Below the pieces are notes generated by a model, which made no database searches, was not told where the DNA came from, and was given only the letters and a program-made list of their open reading frames with translations. A DNA stretch of 64,000 bases from CAZDXJ01 sp050303615 (GTDB lineage: Bacteria; Pseudomonadota; Gammaproteobacteria; Methylococcales; Methylomonadaceae), in NCBI GenBank assembly GCA_050303615.1, contig JBNLCC010000058.1, positions 1-64,000 on the forward strand, read 5' to 3'. The first letter of the stretch is position 1; the number at the start of each line of letters is the position of its first letter. Below, piece by piece: positions 18,414 to 27,177 of the stretch. A program made the translations under genes and the position numbers.

Positions 18414-19439
18414 ATGAACCTTAGTTTACAACAAATACAGCAGCAGGTAGGCGGCATTCTGCTCGGTTCGGGAGATGCGCTGATTTCCGGCGTCAACTCT
18501 CTTGAATTGGCACAAAAGGGTGACATTTCCTTTGCCGAAAATAAGCGCTATCAGGAACAAGCGCGCCAGAGCGCCGCTTCCGCGATTGTGATACCGGAGG
18601 ATTTCCCGGTTTTGCAGCAACGCAACTGCTTGCAGGTGAATAATCCCAGGGAGACTTTTATCGGTATTATGATGCTGTTCGATCAGAAAAAGGCGGGATT
18701 TTCCGGAATTCATGCTTCCGCGGTAATTTCGGAGTGCAACGTCACCTTGGGTCGTAATGTCGCCATCGCGGAGACCGTTGTCGTTCGCGATAATGTCACG
18801 CTTGGCGAAGCGACACGCATCGACGCCGGAACCTATATCGGAAGCGGGGTCAGCATCGGCGCGCATTGTCAAATCGGTCCCAACGTCAGCATTATGCAGG
18901 GTGTTACCATCGGCAACAACGTGATCATTCATGCCGGGACGGTGATCGCCGGCGATGGGTTCGGCTATTTCTGGACGGGGCAGCAGCAGCAGAAAGTGCC
19001 GCAATTGGGTAGCGTGCAAATTGATGATGATGTGGAAATCGGCTGCAATACTTGTATCGACCGGGCAACCTTCGGCGTCACGCGCATCCGGCGCGGCGTC
19101 AAAATCGACAACCTGGTGCAGATTGCGCACAACAATGACATCGGCGAACACAGCATTATTGTTTCGCATGTCGGCCTTTCCGGCAGTGTTACCTTAGGCA
19201 AGCGCGTCACGCTGGCCGGCCAGGTGGGCGTTGCGGATCATATCCGCATCGGTGATGGTGCCACGGCGGCGGCCAGGACCGGCGTATCCAAAGATATTCA
19301 GCCGGGACAGGTAGTTTGGGGGGCTCCTAATCGGCCGATAAAGCAAGTGATGAAGGAATTTGCCTGTATTACCAAGCTGCCGCGCCTGTTCGAGCAAGTC
19401 AAGCAGCTAACCAAACGGCTGGAAGCGTTGGAAAAGTAA
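18414..19439 (+). CDS. lpxD: UDP-3-O-(3-hydroxyacyl)glucosamine N-acyltransferase LpxD
   Basis: 341 residues, the normal LpxD length. An N-terminal uridine-binding domain (1-100) precedes left-handed beta-helix hexapeptide repeats (about 105-300) and a C-terminal helix. The catalytic region QIAHNNDIGEHSIIVSHVGLSG contains the active-site His, and GDGFGYFW is the acyl-pocket motif. LpxD adds the second hydroxyacyl chain in lipid A synthesis. Here it stands alone, away from the usual bamA-skp-lpxD-fabZ-lpxA cluster, so it may be a second copy or a relocated gene. Confidence 0.95.
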   Translation: MNLSLQQIQQQVGGILLGSGDALISGVNSLELAQKGDISFAENKRYQEQARQSAASAIVIPEDFPVLQQRNCLQVNNPRETFIGIMMLFDQKKAGFSGIHASAVISECNVTLGRNVAIAETVVVRDNVTLGEATRIDAGTYIGSGVSIGAHCQIGPNVSIMQGVTIGNNVIIHAGTVIAGDGFGYFWTGQQQQKVPQLGSVQIDDDVEIGCNTCIDRATFGVTRIRRGVKIDNLVQIAHNNDIGEHSIIVSHVGLSGSVTLGKRVTLAGQVGVADHIRIGDGATAAARTGVSKDIQPGQVVWGAPNRPIKQVMKEFACITKLPRLFEQVKQLTKRLEALEK

Positions 19440-19543
19440 TAAAGCCTGCCGATAAAAGGTTCGCTTGATATTATCCCTGAAGGTTGGCTTCGATCAGGGG
19501 CGGCGGGATGCCACCCCTTGCAATGCCCGGGAGTTAGCAAAGA

Positions 19544-22117
19544 TTATTTGCTGAATACCAGCTTGCCGTCGCCGACGTCCACATGAATGGTGTCCCCGGC
19601 AGCGAATTTGCCGGCAAGAATTTCCTGGGCCAGCGGGTTTTCCAGTTGCGTCTGAATCGCCCTTTTCAACGGTCTTGCACCGAACACCGGATCGAAACCG
19701 GCTTCGCCCAATTTATCCAAAGCCGAGTCGCTGACCGTTAATTCAAAATCTTTGTCCTGCAAACGCGCGCGCAGGTAGTTGAGCTGAATTTTCGAAATGG
19801 CGCGTATTTGGCCTTGACCGAGCGGATGGAATACCACCGCTTCATCGATACGGTTAATGAATTCCGGGCGGAATTGCTGAGCGACAACTTCCATGACCGC
19901 CGCCTTCATCGCTTGATAGTTTTCCTCCCCGGCCAGTTCCTGAATGATATGCGAACCCAAATTGGAGGTCATAATCACTACCGTGTTGCGGAAGTCAACG
20001 GTGCGTCCGTGACCGTCGGTTAACCGGCCGTCGTCGAGTACCTGCAGCAAGACGTTAAATACATCAGCATGGGCTTTTTCCACTTCATCCAGCAAAATCA
20101 CCGAATAAGGCTTGCGCCGCACCGCTTCGGTTAAATAACCGCCTTCTTCGTAGCCGACATATCCCGGCGGGGCGCCGATCAACCGGGCCACCGAATGTTT
20201 CTCCATGAATTCGGACATATCGATACGCACCATGGCCTCTTCGGTATCGAACAGAAATTCCGCCAGCGCTTTGCTTAATTCGGTTTTACCGACACCGGTC
20301 GGTCCTAAAAACAAAAACGAGCCGATCGGCCGGTTCGGGTCGGATAATCCGGCTCTGGAACGGCGGATGGCATCACTGACCGCTCTCAGCGCCTCTTCCT
20401 GGCCGACCACGCGGTGACTCAGTTCCCGTTCCATGCGCAACAGTTTCTCGCGTTCCCCTTCCAACATCTTGGCCACAGGAATGCCGGTCCATTTGGAAAC
20501 CACTTCGGCAATTTCCTCGTCGGTCACTTTGTTGCGTAACAAGGTCATTTGCTGGGTTTCGGCAAGGGAAGCTTGCTCCAGCTGTTTTTCCAGGTCGGGG
20601 ATGACACCGTACTGCAATTCCGACATTCTGCTCAGATCGCCTGCCCTGCTGGCCGCCTCCAAATCCAGTTTGGCTTTTTCCAGCTGTTCCTTAATCGCTG
20701 CCGCACCCTGTAATGAAGCTTTTTCCGCTTTCCAGATTTCCTCCAGGTCGGAAAATTCCTTTTCCAGTTCGGCGATTTCATCTTCCAATATTTTCAGCCT
20801 TTTTTTAGATGCTTCATCGGTTTCCTGTTTCAGAGCTTCCCGTTCAATTTTCAGCTGAATCAGACGCCGCTCCAGCTTGTCCATCGCTTCCGGCTTGGAA
20901 TCCATTTCCATACGAATACGGCTGGCGGCCTCGTCGACCAAATCAATCGCCTTATCCGGCAGTTGCCGGTCAGTGATATAACGATTCGACAGCACCGAAG
21001 CCGCGACGATAGCGGGATCGGTAATATCGACGCTATGGTGAACCTCATAGCGTTCCTTCAGACCGCGTAGTATGGCAATGGTATCCTCGACGTTCGGCTC
21101 TTCGACCAGTACTTTTTGAAAGCGGCGCTCCAACGCGGCATCTTTTTCGATATACTTCCTATATTCATCCAGTGTCGTTGCGCCGACGCAGTGCAATTCG
21201 CCGCGCGCCAGCGCCGGTTTCAACATATTGCCGGCATCCATCGCTCCTTCCGCTTTGCCGGCGCCGACCATGGTGTGCAACTCATCGATAAACAAAATGA
21301 TATTGCCTTCATACTTGGCGATATCGTTCAACACCGCCTTTAGCCGCTCTTCAAATTCACCGCGAAATTTGGCCCCGGCAATCAACGCCGCCATATCCAG
21401 CGCCAACAGCCGTTTGCCTTTGATCCCTTCCGGAACTTCGCCATTGATAATACGTTGCGCCAGCCCTTCGACAATGGCGGTTTTGCCGACACCCGGCTCA
21501 CCGATCAATACCGGATTGTTTTTGGTGCGCCGCTGCAACACTTGGATGGTCCGGCGGATTTCATCGTCCCGGCCGATAACCGGATCGAGCTTGCCCTGTT
21601 CGGCTCGTTCGGTCAGGTCGATCGTGTATTTTTGCAATGCCTGGCGTTGATCCTCGGCGTCTTGATCGTCGACTTTCTGTCCGCCGCGAATTCGGTCAAT
21701 GGTCTGTTCCAGTGCCACTTTGGTGGCACCGCAATTTTTTAATATCTGTTGTAATTGCCCTCGTTCCTCGATCGCCGCCAGCACAAACATTTCACTGGAA
21801 ATGAAATTATCCTTGCGCTTTTGCGCCAATTTATCGGTCATGTTCAGCAGCCGGGACAAGCTATTGGATATCATCACATCGCCGCCGGTACCCGTTACCG
21901 AAGGCATGCGGTCCAATTCGCCGGCTAATTCCGAACGTAATTGGTTGATATTGCAGCCGGTCTGCGCCAATAACGGCTTGACGCTGCCGCCTTCCTGTTC
22001 CAGCAAGGCAAGCATCAGATGGACTGGCTCAATAAACTGATGGTCCCTGCCAAGCGCCATGCTTTGCGCATCGGCCAACGCCATCTGGAACTTGCTGGTG
22101 AGTTTATCCATACGCAT
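19544..22117 (-). CDS. clpB: ATP-dependent chaperone ClpB
   Basis: 857 residues from the ATG at 22117 (MRMDKLTSKFQ, the canonical ClpB start); GGAGAAC lies 5-11 bases before it. Further upstream in-frame codons are out of family. Domains in order are the N-terminal substrate domain, AAA1 with GEPGVGKTAIVEGLAQ, the coiled-coil M domain (about 410-520), and AAA2 with GPTGVGKTELSKAL and RIDMSEFMEKHSVARLIGAPPGYVG. ClpB disaggregates proteins together with DnaK. A heat-shock promoter sits 38 bp upstream. The gene converges on lpxD; a GC-rich hairpin at about 19496-19518 lies between them without a T-run. Confidence 0.98.
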   Translation of the reverse strand: MRMDKLTSKFQMALADAQSMALGRDHQFIEPVHLMLALLEQEGGSVKPLLAQTGCNINQLRSELAGELDRMPSVTGTGGDVMISNSLSRLLNMTDKLAQKRKDNFISSEMFVLAAIEERGQLQQILKNCGATKVALEQTIDRIRGGQKVDDQDAEDQRQALQKYTIDLTERAEQGKLDPVIGRDDEIRRTIQVLQRRTKNNPVLIGEPGVGKTAIVEGLAQRIINGEVPEGIKGKRLLALDMAALIAGAKFRGEFEERLKAVLNDIAKYEGNIILFIDELHTMVGAGKAEGAMDAGNMLKPALARGELHCVGATTLDEYRKYIEKDAALERRFQKVLVEEPNVEDTIAILRGLKERYEVHHSVDITDPAIVAASVLSNRYITDRQLPDKAIDLVDEAASRIRMEMDSKPEAMDKLERRLIQLKIEREALKQETDEASKKRLKILEDEIAELEKEFSDLEEIWKAEKASLQGAAAIKEQLEKAKLDLEAASRAGDLSRMSELQYGVIPDLEKQLEQASLAETQQMTLLRNKVTDEEIAEVVSKWTGIPVAKMLEGEREKLLRMERELSHRVVGQEEALRAVSDAIRRSRAGLSDPNRPIGSFLFLGPTGVGKTELSKALAEFLFDTEEAMVRIDMSEFMEKHSVARLIGAPPGYVGYEEGGYLTEAVRRKPYSVILLDEVEKAHADVFNVLLQVLDDGRLTDGHGRTVDFRNTVVIMTSNLGSHIIQELAGEENYQAMKAAVMEVVAQQFRPEFINRIDEAVVFHPLGQGQIRAISKIQLNYLRARLQDKDFELTVSDSALDKLGEAGFDPVFGARPLKRAIQTQLENPLAQEILAGKFAAGDTIHVDVGDGKLVFSK

Positions 22118-22154
22118 AGTTCTGTTCTCCGAAAAAATAATCAAGTTGCTACAG

Positions 22155-22183
22155 AGATGGGGGATTTTGTGACAGGTTTCAAG
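22155..22183 (-). promoter_or_regulatory. sigma-32 heat-shock promoter of clpB
   Basis: On the minus strand, CTTGAAA (22177-22183) and CCCCATCT (22155-22162) are separated by 14 bases. These match the RpoH consensus CTTGAAA and CCCCATnT with a spacing in the accepted range. The site points at clpB, whose ATG is 38 bases beyond the -10 element. Both elements match at every consensus position. Confidence 0.85.
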
Positions 22184-22491
22184 GCTGTGAGGGTTTTAGG
22201 TAGTACGCAGATATTTTGATTCATAATGAAAACAGCCGGTAATGTGAGCGGATTTGCAAATCTATACATTACATAGGACATAGCCCTTGAGTCTGTATTG
22301 CTTCTTCCAGACAGGCTACAAAAAAGAAGGTGTTTTGTGCGGTCTTTATTAAGCTACCTCGGCTTTAATAGATAAAAAACAAGGTATCACTATCAGTCTT
22401 CCTTATTTCATATAATCGCGTATAATCCTGTATGACCGCATTTACACGTTTTTAACCCCATTTGTATTCGAATAACTAACGGAACCATAAA

Positions 22492-22812
22492 TTGAACAAA
22501 GGTTTTTTTGTGCTGGCATTGTTTGCCGTAAGCCATAGCAGCCAAGCGGAATTTCTTGGTTTGTTCGGCAATGATAATTTTTATGAATGTATTTTGGATA
22601 AAATGCCAGGCGAAAAAAAATTCTCTGACGCAAACAGAATCTATCGCAATTGTAGAACAGAATATCCCGCTGCGGAGCGGATAGAAAAACAACGGTCTCT
22701 TTTCGGTATACAAACATCTGGCGAATGCCTTCGCGAATACGGTGAAGATCATAAGCAAGCCGGTTTGGCCTGGATCAAACAAGCCTGTTATAACTTGTAT
22801 TACGCCAAATAA
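22492..22812 (+). CDS. small exported four-cysteine protein
   Basis: 106 residues from a TTG at 22492, with GGA about 10 bases upstream. No ATG lies in this frame early enough to keep the signal peptide. The first about 19 residues form a signal peptide ending SSQA. The mature part has four Cys in the pattern FYECILDKMPG, YRNCRTEYP, GECLREYG and KQACYNLYY, suggesting two disulfides in the periplasm. I recall similar short exported proteins in other proteobacteria, but no function. Two TATAAT boxes at 22411 and 22421 could serve as a promoter, although no good -35 is visible. Confidence 0.6.
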   Translation: MNKGFFVLALFAVSHSSQAEFLGLFGNDNFYECILDKMPGEKKFSDANRIYRNCRTEYPAAERIEKQRSLFGIQTSGECLREYGEDHKQAGLAWIKQACYNLYYAK

Positions 22813-23007
22813 GCCTCCAGCGGCAGGTTTAGCCTTTTTTCAGAAGTTCATAACGAATATTCGCGACAATATAAAACTTTTCTCCATATTCAGTTCTGAT
22901 GGGCGCTTCATCATCGACATTTTTTTCAATAATGCTTTGCCAATGGCGAAGCAATACTCCGGTGGCTTTCGGATAGAGTGATTTGGCGGCAACTGCTCAT
23001 CACACCG

Positions 23008-23328
23008 CTATTTTTCGCTATCCGCAGGCCCCTGCAGGGTGTTTTCCGCCTGTTCGGTAAGCGACCAGTCGGAAAAAGGAAACGGCAACTGATCGGAGTT
23101 GAAGGTTAAAAAAACCAGAATGTGATAAACATAGGCCGACAGATGGCGGCCGAACTTCAGGATATTTCGGTTGGTAGTACCCGTCAGTAACGTGGAAGCC
23201 ACTTGCAGCAACACAACCGCCCAAATCAGCATACGTACCAGACCAACAATAACGGCAAATATCAGCATAAAGAAAATGCGTTTCCAGGTACTCAGTTTTT
23301 TCAGGTTTTCGTTAATTTGTTCTTGCAT
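23008..23328 (-). CDS. DUF4389 domain membrane protein
   Basis: 106 residues. The family core starts NENLKKLSTWKRIFFMLIFAVIVGLVRML and continues with a second hydrophobic stretch, then FGRHLSAYVYHILVFLTFNSDQLPFPFSDW. This matches DUF4389 proteins, which are small two-helix inner-membrane proteins of unknown role. It lies 90 bp downstream of the DUF2333 gene on the same strand. The 22813-23007 stretch beyond it has no gene. Confidence 0.85.
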   Translation of the reverse strand: MQEQINENLKKLSTWKRIFFMLIFAVIVGLVRMLIWAVVLLQVASTLLTGTTNRNILKFGRHLSAYVYHILVFLTFNSDQLPFPFSDWSLTEQAENTLQGPADSEK

Positions 23329-23417
23329 CGAATAAAGTCAATTTGAGAAATACATACAATTTGCACTGGATGATGTCGTAAATTATTCATTGCCGGAATG
23401 GCAATCAGTTTGCCGGT

Positions 23418-24416
23418 TTAACCACGGTTCATAACATCGCGTAAATCCAACGCCGCAGCATTGGCTCTGGCAATATAGTTGGCCATCGTTAAGGAATAGT
23501 TGGCAAAAAGCCCGTAGCCGTCACCATCCAGAATGACCGGGCTCAGAATCGGCGATAATGCACTTTCCATTTCATGAATCATAATGTCGACCGTGTTCAT
23601 TGCGCGCTTGTCCAGCAAAATGTCCCGAAAGTCATATTTGACCGCTTTTAGTATATGCAATAGCGCCCAACTTGCCCCACGGGCCTCCCAGAACACATTA
23701 TCGATTTCCAACCACGAGGTTGGTTTAAGCGAAGTGGATTTTTGGTCAACTGACACAAACTGGGCAACGGACCGGTCGGTACTCGCGCCTAAGCGCGTAG
23801 AAAGGCCGCCTAATCTTTTGATGACAATTTCAGTATACTGCCACAAATTATCAGCCCGGGAATAAAAGTGGGCCGGTTTGGAACTTTTTGGGTCCTTTAA
23901 ACGTACCATGTACTGATGCAGTGCCGCTATCCCCTTTTCATATTCCACTTCTGTGGAGGGCAAGGCCCAGGAATTTCTTTCATAATAAAAATACGGTTCC
24001 GCCTTTGCCAGATCCGGGTCTTCGGCTGATTGTGATTGTGCCCGCGCCAGATGATTTCTTAATGCCGAAGTGGCGTCGCGCAGCATGACCAATGCCCCGT
24101 ATTCCCAGGAAGGTATATTATCCAGCAACACTCCGGGCGGTGCGACATCGTTGGTGAGGTAGCCGCCTGGTTTATATAGTAACACTTCAGCGATATGGGC
24201 CAGCGCGTTAGAGTAAACAAATCCGGTCGGCAATTCGTCCACGTCTTTTTCATTAACGCGTTTCAAAGCTTCTTTTTTTACATCGAAAGAATCCGGTTCG
24301 ATACTCCAATATGAACCTAAGGCAAATAAGCCAACAGTAACAATAAGTGTAAAAACGCCGAGTCCCCAAAGTAAACCTTTGGATGATTCGGGATAAGCCG
24401 GTTCACTTGCTGACAT
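23418..24416 (-). CDS. DUF2333 family protein
   Basis: 332 residues from the ATG at 24416; the frame can be read back to a TTG at 24422, which is less likely. One N-terminal membrane helix (about 17-38) anchors a large periplasmic helical domain with GFVYSNALAHIAEVLLYKPGGYLTND, SWEYGALVMLRDA and PYFYYERNSWALPSTE, the conserved blocks of DUF2333. The family is mostly gammaproteobacterial and of unknown function. The flanking DUF4389 gene may be in the same transcript. Confidence 0.9.
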   Translation of the reverse strand: MSASEPAYPESSKGLLWGLGVFTLIVTVGLFALGSYWSIEPDSFDVKKEALKRVNEKDVDELPTGFVYSNALAHIAEVLLYKPGGYLTNDVAPPGVLLDNIPSWEYGALVMLRDATSALRNHLARAQSQSAEDPDLAKAEPYFYYERNSWALPSTEVEYEKGIAALHQYMVRLKDPKSSKPAHFYSRADNLWQYTEIVIKRLGGLSTRLGASTDRSVAQFVSVDQKSTSLKPTSWLEIDNVFWEARGASWALLHILKAVKYDFRDILLDKRAMNTVDIMIHEMESALSPILSPVILDGDGYGLFANYSLTMANYIARANAAALDLRDVMNRG

Positions 24417-24531
24417 GACCAATTTCCTATTTCGTAGAGGCTGTATTTATCAGAATACGGGTTAGTTTTCTTAATAAAAAAATAAGGCTCATATTATCAG
24501 GTTTTTTATTATTGCGCAGAAAGGATGAAAA

Positions 24532-25440
24532 TTATTTTGTTTTTTTGAGCGCTCTCGGATGTGTTTGATCATAAATTTCGGTCAGATGCTGAAAGTCCAA
24601 GTGTGTATAAATTTGTGTGGTGCTGATATTGCTGTGACCGAGCAATTCCTGTACAGCCCTTAAGTCCCGACTCGACTCCAGTAAATGGCTGGCAAATGAA
24701 TGTCTCAGCATATGCGGGTGTATATGCTCGCTGAGCCCTTTGCTTTTGCACCACCTTTCCAGCCGGAGTTGAATACTGCGATTACACAGGCGTCCCCCCC
24801 GCTGACTGATAAATAATGCCGGTTCGGTATCGCTGACAAATTGCCGACGCTGATCTAGCCAATTTGCTATTGCGTTTACAGCCTTGCTGCCCATAGGCAA
24901 CACTCTGGATTTATCTCCTTTACCTTTGCGTATTTTCACTATTCGATCATCCAAATCGATATCCCGCAGATCAAGAGCCGCCATTTCGCTGAGTCTGAGA
25001 CCCGAAGAATAAAATAATTCGAAAATTGCAAGATCGCGTATTTCCAGTGTGGAGGCCGTTGCGGCTTCAAGCAGTCCGTTAATTTTGTCAACATCCAGTG
25101 TTTTAGGTAATTTACGGGCTTGTTTGGGAGCCCTCACTGAAGCGCAAGGGTTATCAGTAATGTATTGATTTTTTAGAAGGTAATGACAAAATCCACGGAT
25201 CGCTGACAGTTCCCGTTGCAGGCTTTTGCTGCCCAGACCTTGACGATGCCGCGCCGCAATATGATTACGAATATCAGCCTGCCGAAGATCGGCCCAGTTT
25301 GCTATGTGCCGCTCTTCGCAAAACGCATAAAAATGGTCCAGATCGTGCCGGTAACTTGTAACCGTATACTGAGACGCCCTTTTTTCGACAGTCAGCCGGT
25401 TAATAAATGCATTGAGTATTTGCGCGGCATCGGCGTGCAT
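24532..25440 (-). CDS. xerC: tyrosine recombinase XerC
   Basis: 302 residues, normal for XerC. The SAM-like N-terminal domain (1-95) precedes the catalytic domain with the Arg in SSGLRLSEMAAL, the Lys in GKGDKSRVLP, HMLRHSFASHLLE (His-x-x-Arg), GHSNISTTQIYTH and the nucleophilic Tyr in that last motif. With XerD it resolves chromosome dimers at dif. It sits four bases after the DUF484 gene, the arrangement seen in enterobacteria and pseudomonads. No dif site was found nearby, as expected. Confidence 0.95.
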   Translation of the reverse strand: MHADAAQILNAFINRLTVEKRASQYTVTSYRHDLDHFYAFCEERHIANWADLRQADIRNHIAARHRQGLGSKSLQRELSAIRGFCHYLLKNQYITDNPCASVRAPKQARKLPKTLDVDKINGLLEAATASTLEIRDLAIFELFYSSGLRLSEMAALDLRDIDLDDRIVKIRKGKGDKSRVLPMGSKAVNAIANWLDQRRQFVSDTEPALFISQRGGRLCNRSIQLRLERWCKSKGLSEHIHPHMLRHSFASHLLESSRDLRAVQELLGHSNISTTQIYTHLDFQHLTEIYDQTHPRALKKTK

Positions 25441-25444
25441 AGGT

Positions 25445-26146
25445 TCAGATAGTTCGATCTTGCAGTAAGGAAATTAGGCGGGTACCGACAATTTCGCTGA
25501 TTTGTGTGAGAAATAGATTGCCCAGGCTATGATGATAACGCCCCCGCTGGCGGCTGCCGATAACCAACAGCCCTTCCAACTTGGTAAAGGTCAGCGGAAT
25601 AAAGGCGCAGGATTGAACTTCGTTTGCCGCATCACCAAACAGAAACCGGGCCTGAGCCAACGTCGGCCTTCTGCATTTGGGATTATTATTAGCCAGAATT
25701 TGATGAAAACCTTGCAATGCCTTATCGTCACGCGGAACATAAAGGTTGGTTATCGGTGAATCGGTATTTTCGTGAAATATTCTTACCGCTACGAAATCCG
25801 CCATAAAACACTCAAAGAGTACCTGCTCCAAATTAGCCAGAGCCTCCTCCATAGTTGCCGAGTCAAGCATAGCCAAGGTTAATTCATGCATCCTGTTGAA
25901 CAAAATATCATTTTCCCGCGCGATTTCAATCAATGCGGCCAGTTGGCTTTCCATTTCGCGATGCCGGTTTCGGTAGATTTCCAGCTGTTTGGTTACCAGT
26001 GATACAGCACTGCCACAGGGATGCGGAATGGTTAAATGCTCCAGTAATTCCAGATGATCGTTAAAGAAATCGGCGTGCTGCCATAGATAATCCTCGACCT
26101 GTGCGGAAGATATCAGCGATTGCTGTAATTCTAAGTTTTCAATCAT
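25445..26146 (-). CDS. DUF484 family protein
   Basis: 233 residues. An N-terminal helical segment has VEDYLWQHADFFNDHLELLEHLTIPHP, followed by a short coiled coil and a GAF-like domain (about 80-230) ending with GLLVIGSRQRGRYHHSLGNLFLTQI. This is the DUF484 protein classically encoded between dapF and xerC; its function is unknown. Its ATG (26144-26146) overlaps the TGA of dapF (26143-26145), so translation is coupled. It is probably cytoplasmic, with no membrane helix. Confidence 0.92.
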   Translation of the reverse strand: MIENLELQQSLISSAQVEDYLWQHADFFNDHLELLEHLTIPHPCGSAVSLVTKQLEIYRNRHREMESQLAALIEIARENDILFNRMHELTLAMLDSATMEEALANLEQVLFECFMADFVAVRIFHENTDSPITNLYVPRDDKALQGFHQILANNNPKCRRPTLAQARFLFGDAANEVQSCAFIPLTFTKLEGLLVIGSRQRGRYHHSLGNLFLTQISEIVGTRLISLLQDRTI

Positions 26147-26973
26147 AGTTCTATACTTCCTTCAAAAACGGAAACGGCAGGGCCGGTCATATAGACCGGT
26201 TCGCCCCGTCCTTTCCAGTTAATAGCCAGTATGCCGCCGGGGAGTTCAACATCGACACTTTGATCCAGCAGGTTTTGTTCGATACCGATAACCGCTGCCG
26301 CACAGGCACCACTGCCGCAAGCCAGGGTCTCCGCTGCTCCTCGTTCATAAACCCGTAAACGAATCGTATTGCGATCGATGACTTGCATAAAACCAACATT
26401 GACCCGCTCGGGAAAAAATGGGTGACTTTCCAGTGCTGCGCCCAATTCGACTACCGGTGCCGTACCGATATCGTTAACCTGCAGTACGGCATGAGGATTA
26501 CCCATGGATACCGCGCCAAAAGCGTTTTCAATACCGTTGACACTGACCGTATAGAACCGTGACTGCTGTTCCGCCAGTATCGGTATCTCGGCAGGGGCGT
26601 GACGCGGAACGCCCATGTTGACGGTGATTAAATCATTCTCGGCAAAACTTAACTGCAGTTGTCCGGAATTAGTATCGACCAAAAGTTCGTTTTTTTCAGT
26701 TAGTTTTTTATCACGGACAAACCGGGCAAAACATCGGGCGCCGTTACCGCATTGTGCAACCTCTCCGCCGTCTGCATTAAAAATCCGATAGAGAAAATCC
26801 GCATTGCTGTTACGCGCTTTTTCCACTAATAATAGTTGATCGCAACCGATACCGAAATGGCGATCGGCAAGAAAGCGAATCTGCTCCGCTGTTAACACGA
26901 TTTGTTGGTCGATGGCGTTTATGACAATAAAGTCATTACCCAGACCTTGCATTTTGGTGAAACGCATGATCAT
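26143..26973 (-). CDS. dapF: diaminopimelate epimerase DapF
   Basis: 276 residues; an alternative ATG two codons in (26967) gives MRFTKMQGLGNDF and cannot be excluded. The two catalytic Cys lie in QCGNGARCFARF and in ACGSGACAAAV. GNPHAV and ERGAAETLACG complete the family pattern. DapF converts LL- to meso-diaminopimelate for lysine and peptidoglycan synthesis. It is coupled to DUF484 downstream. About 200 bp separate it from lysA upstream, which may include its own promoter. Confidence 0.96.
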   Translation of the reverse strand: MIMRFTKMQGLGNDFIVINAIDQQIVLTAEQIRFLADRHFGIGCDQLLLVEKARNSNADFLYRIFNADGGEVAQCGNGARCFARFVRDKKLTEKNELLVDTNSGQLQLSFAENDLITVNMGVPRHAPAEIPILAEQQSRFYTVSVNGIENAFGAVSMGNPHAVLQVNDIGTAPVVELGAALESHPFFPERVNVGFMQVIDRNTIRLRVYERGAAETLACGSGACAAAVIGIEQNLLDQSVDVELPGGILAINWKGRGEPVYMTGPAVSVFEGSIEL

Positions 26974-27177
26974 TTGCTTAAGCCGCTCTCTGCGAAAAGT
27001 AACTCGGTCTATGGCATATCGGATGCTTTTTATGCGGTATTTTTATGCCGTCCCGATGCTTATTATTATTTTCATCTGTGCCGGTGAAAGCACTGATAAA
27101 TAACTATAGCTTATATTTTCTTTAATTGAAGGATAATATGAGAAGTTATTTGTAAGCTAATGTTAATTAGTATGTTA

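Noticed and set aside
19496..19518. GC-rich hairpin between lpxD and clpB as a terminator
   Set aside because: The stem has a mismatch and neither strand has a T-run after it.
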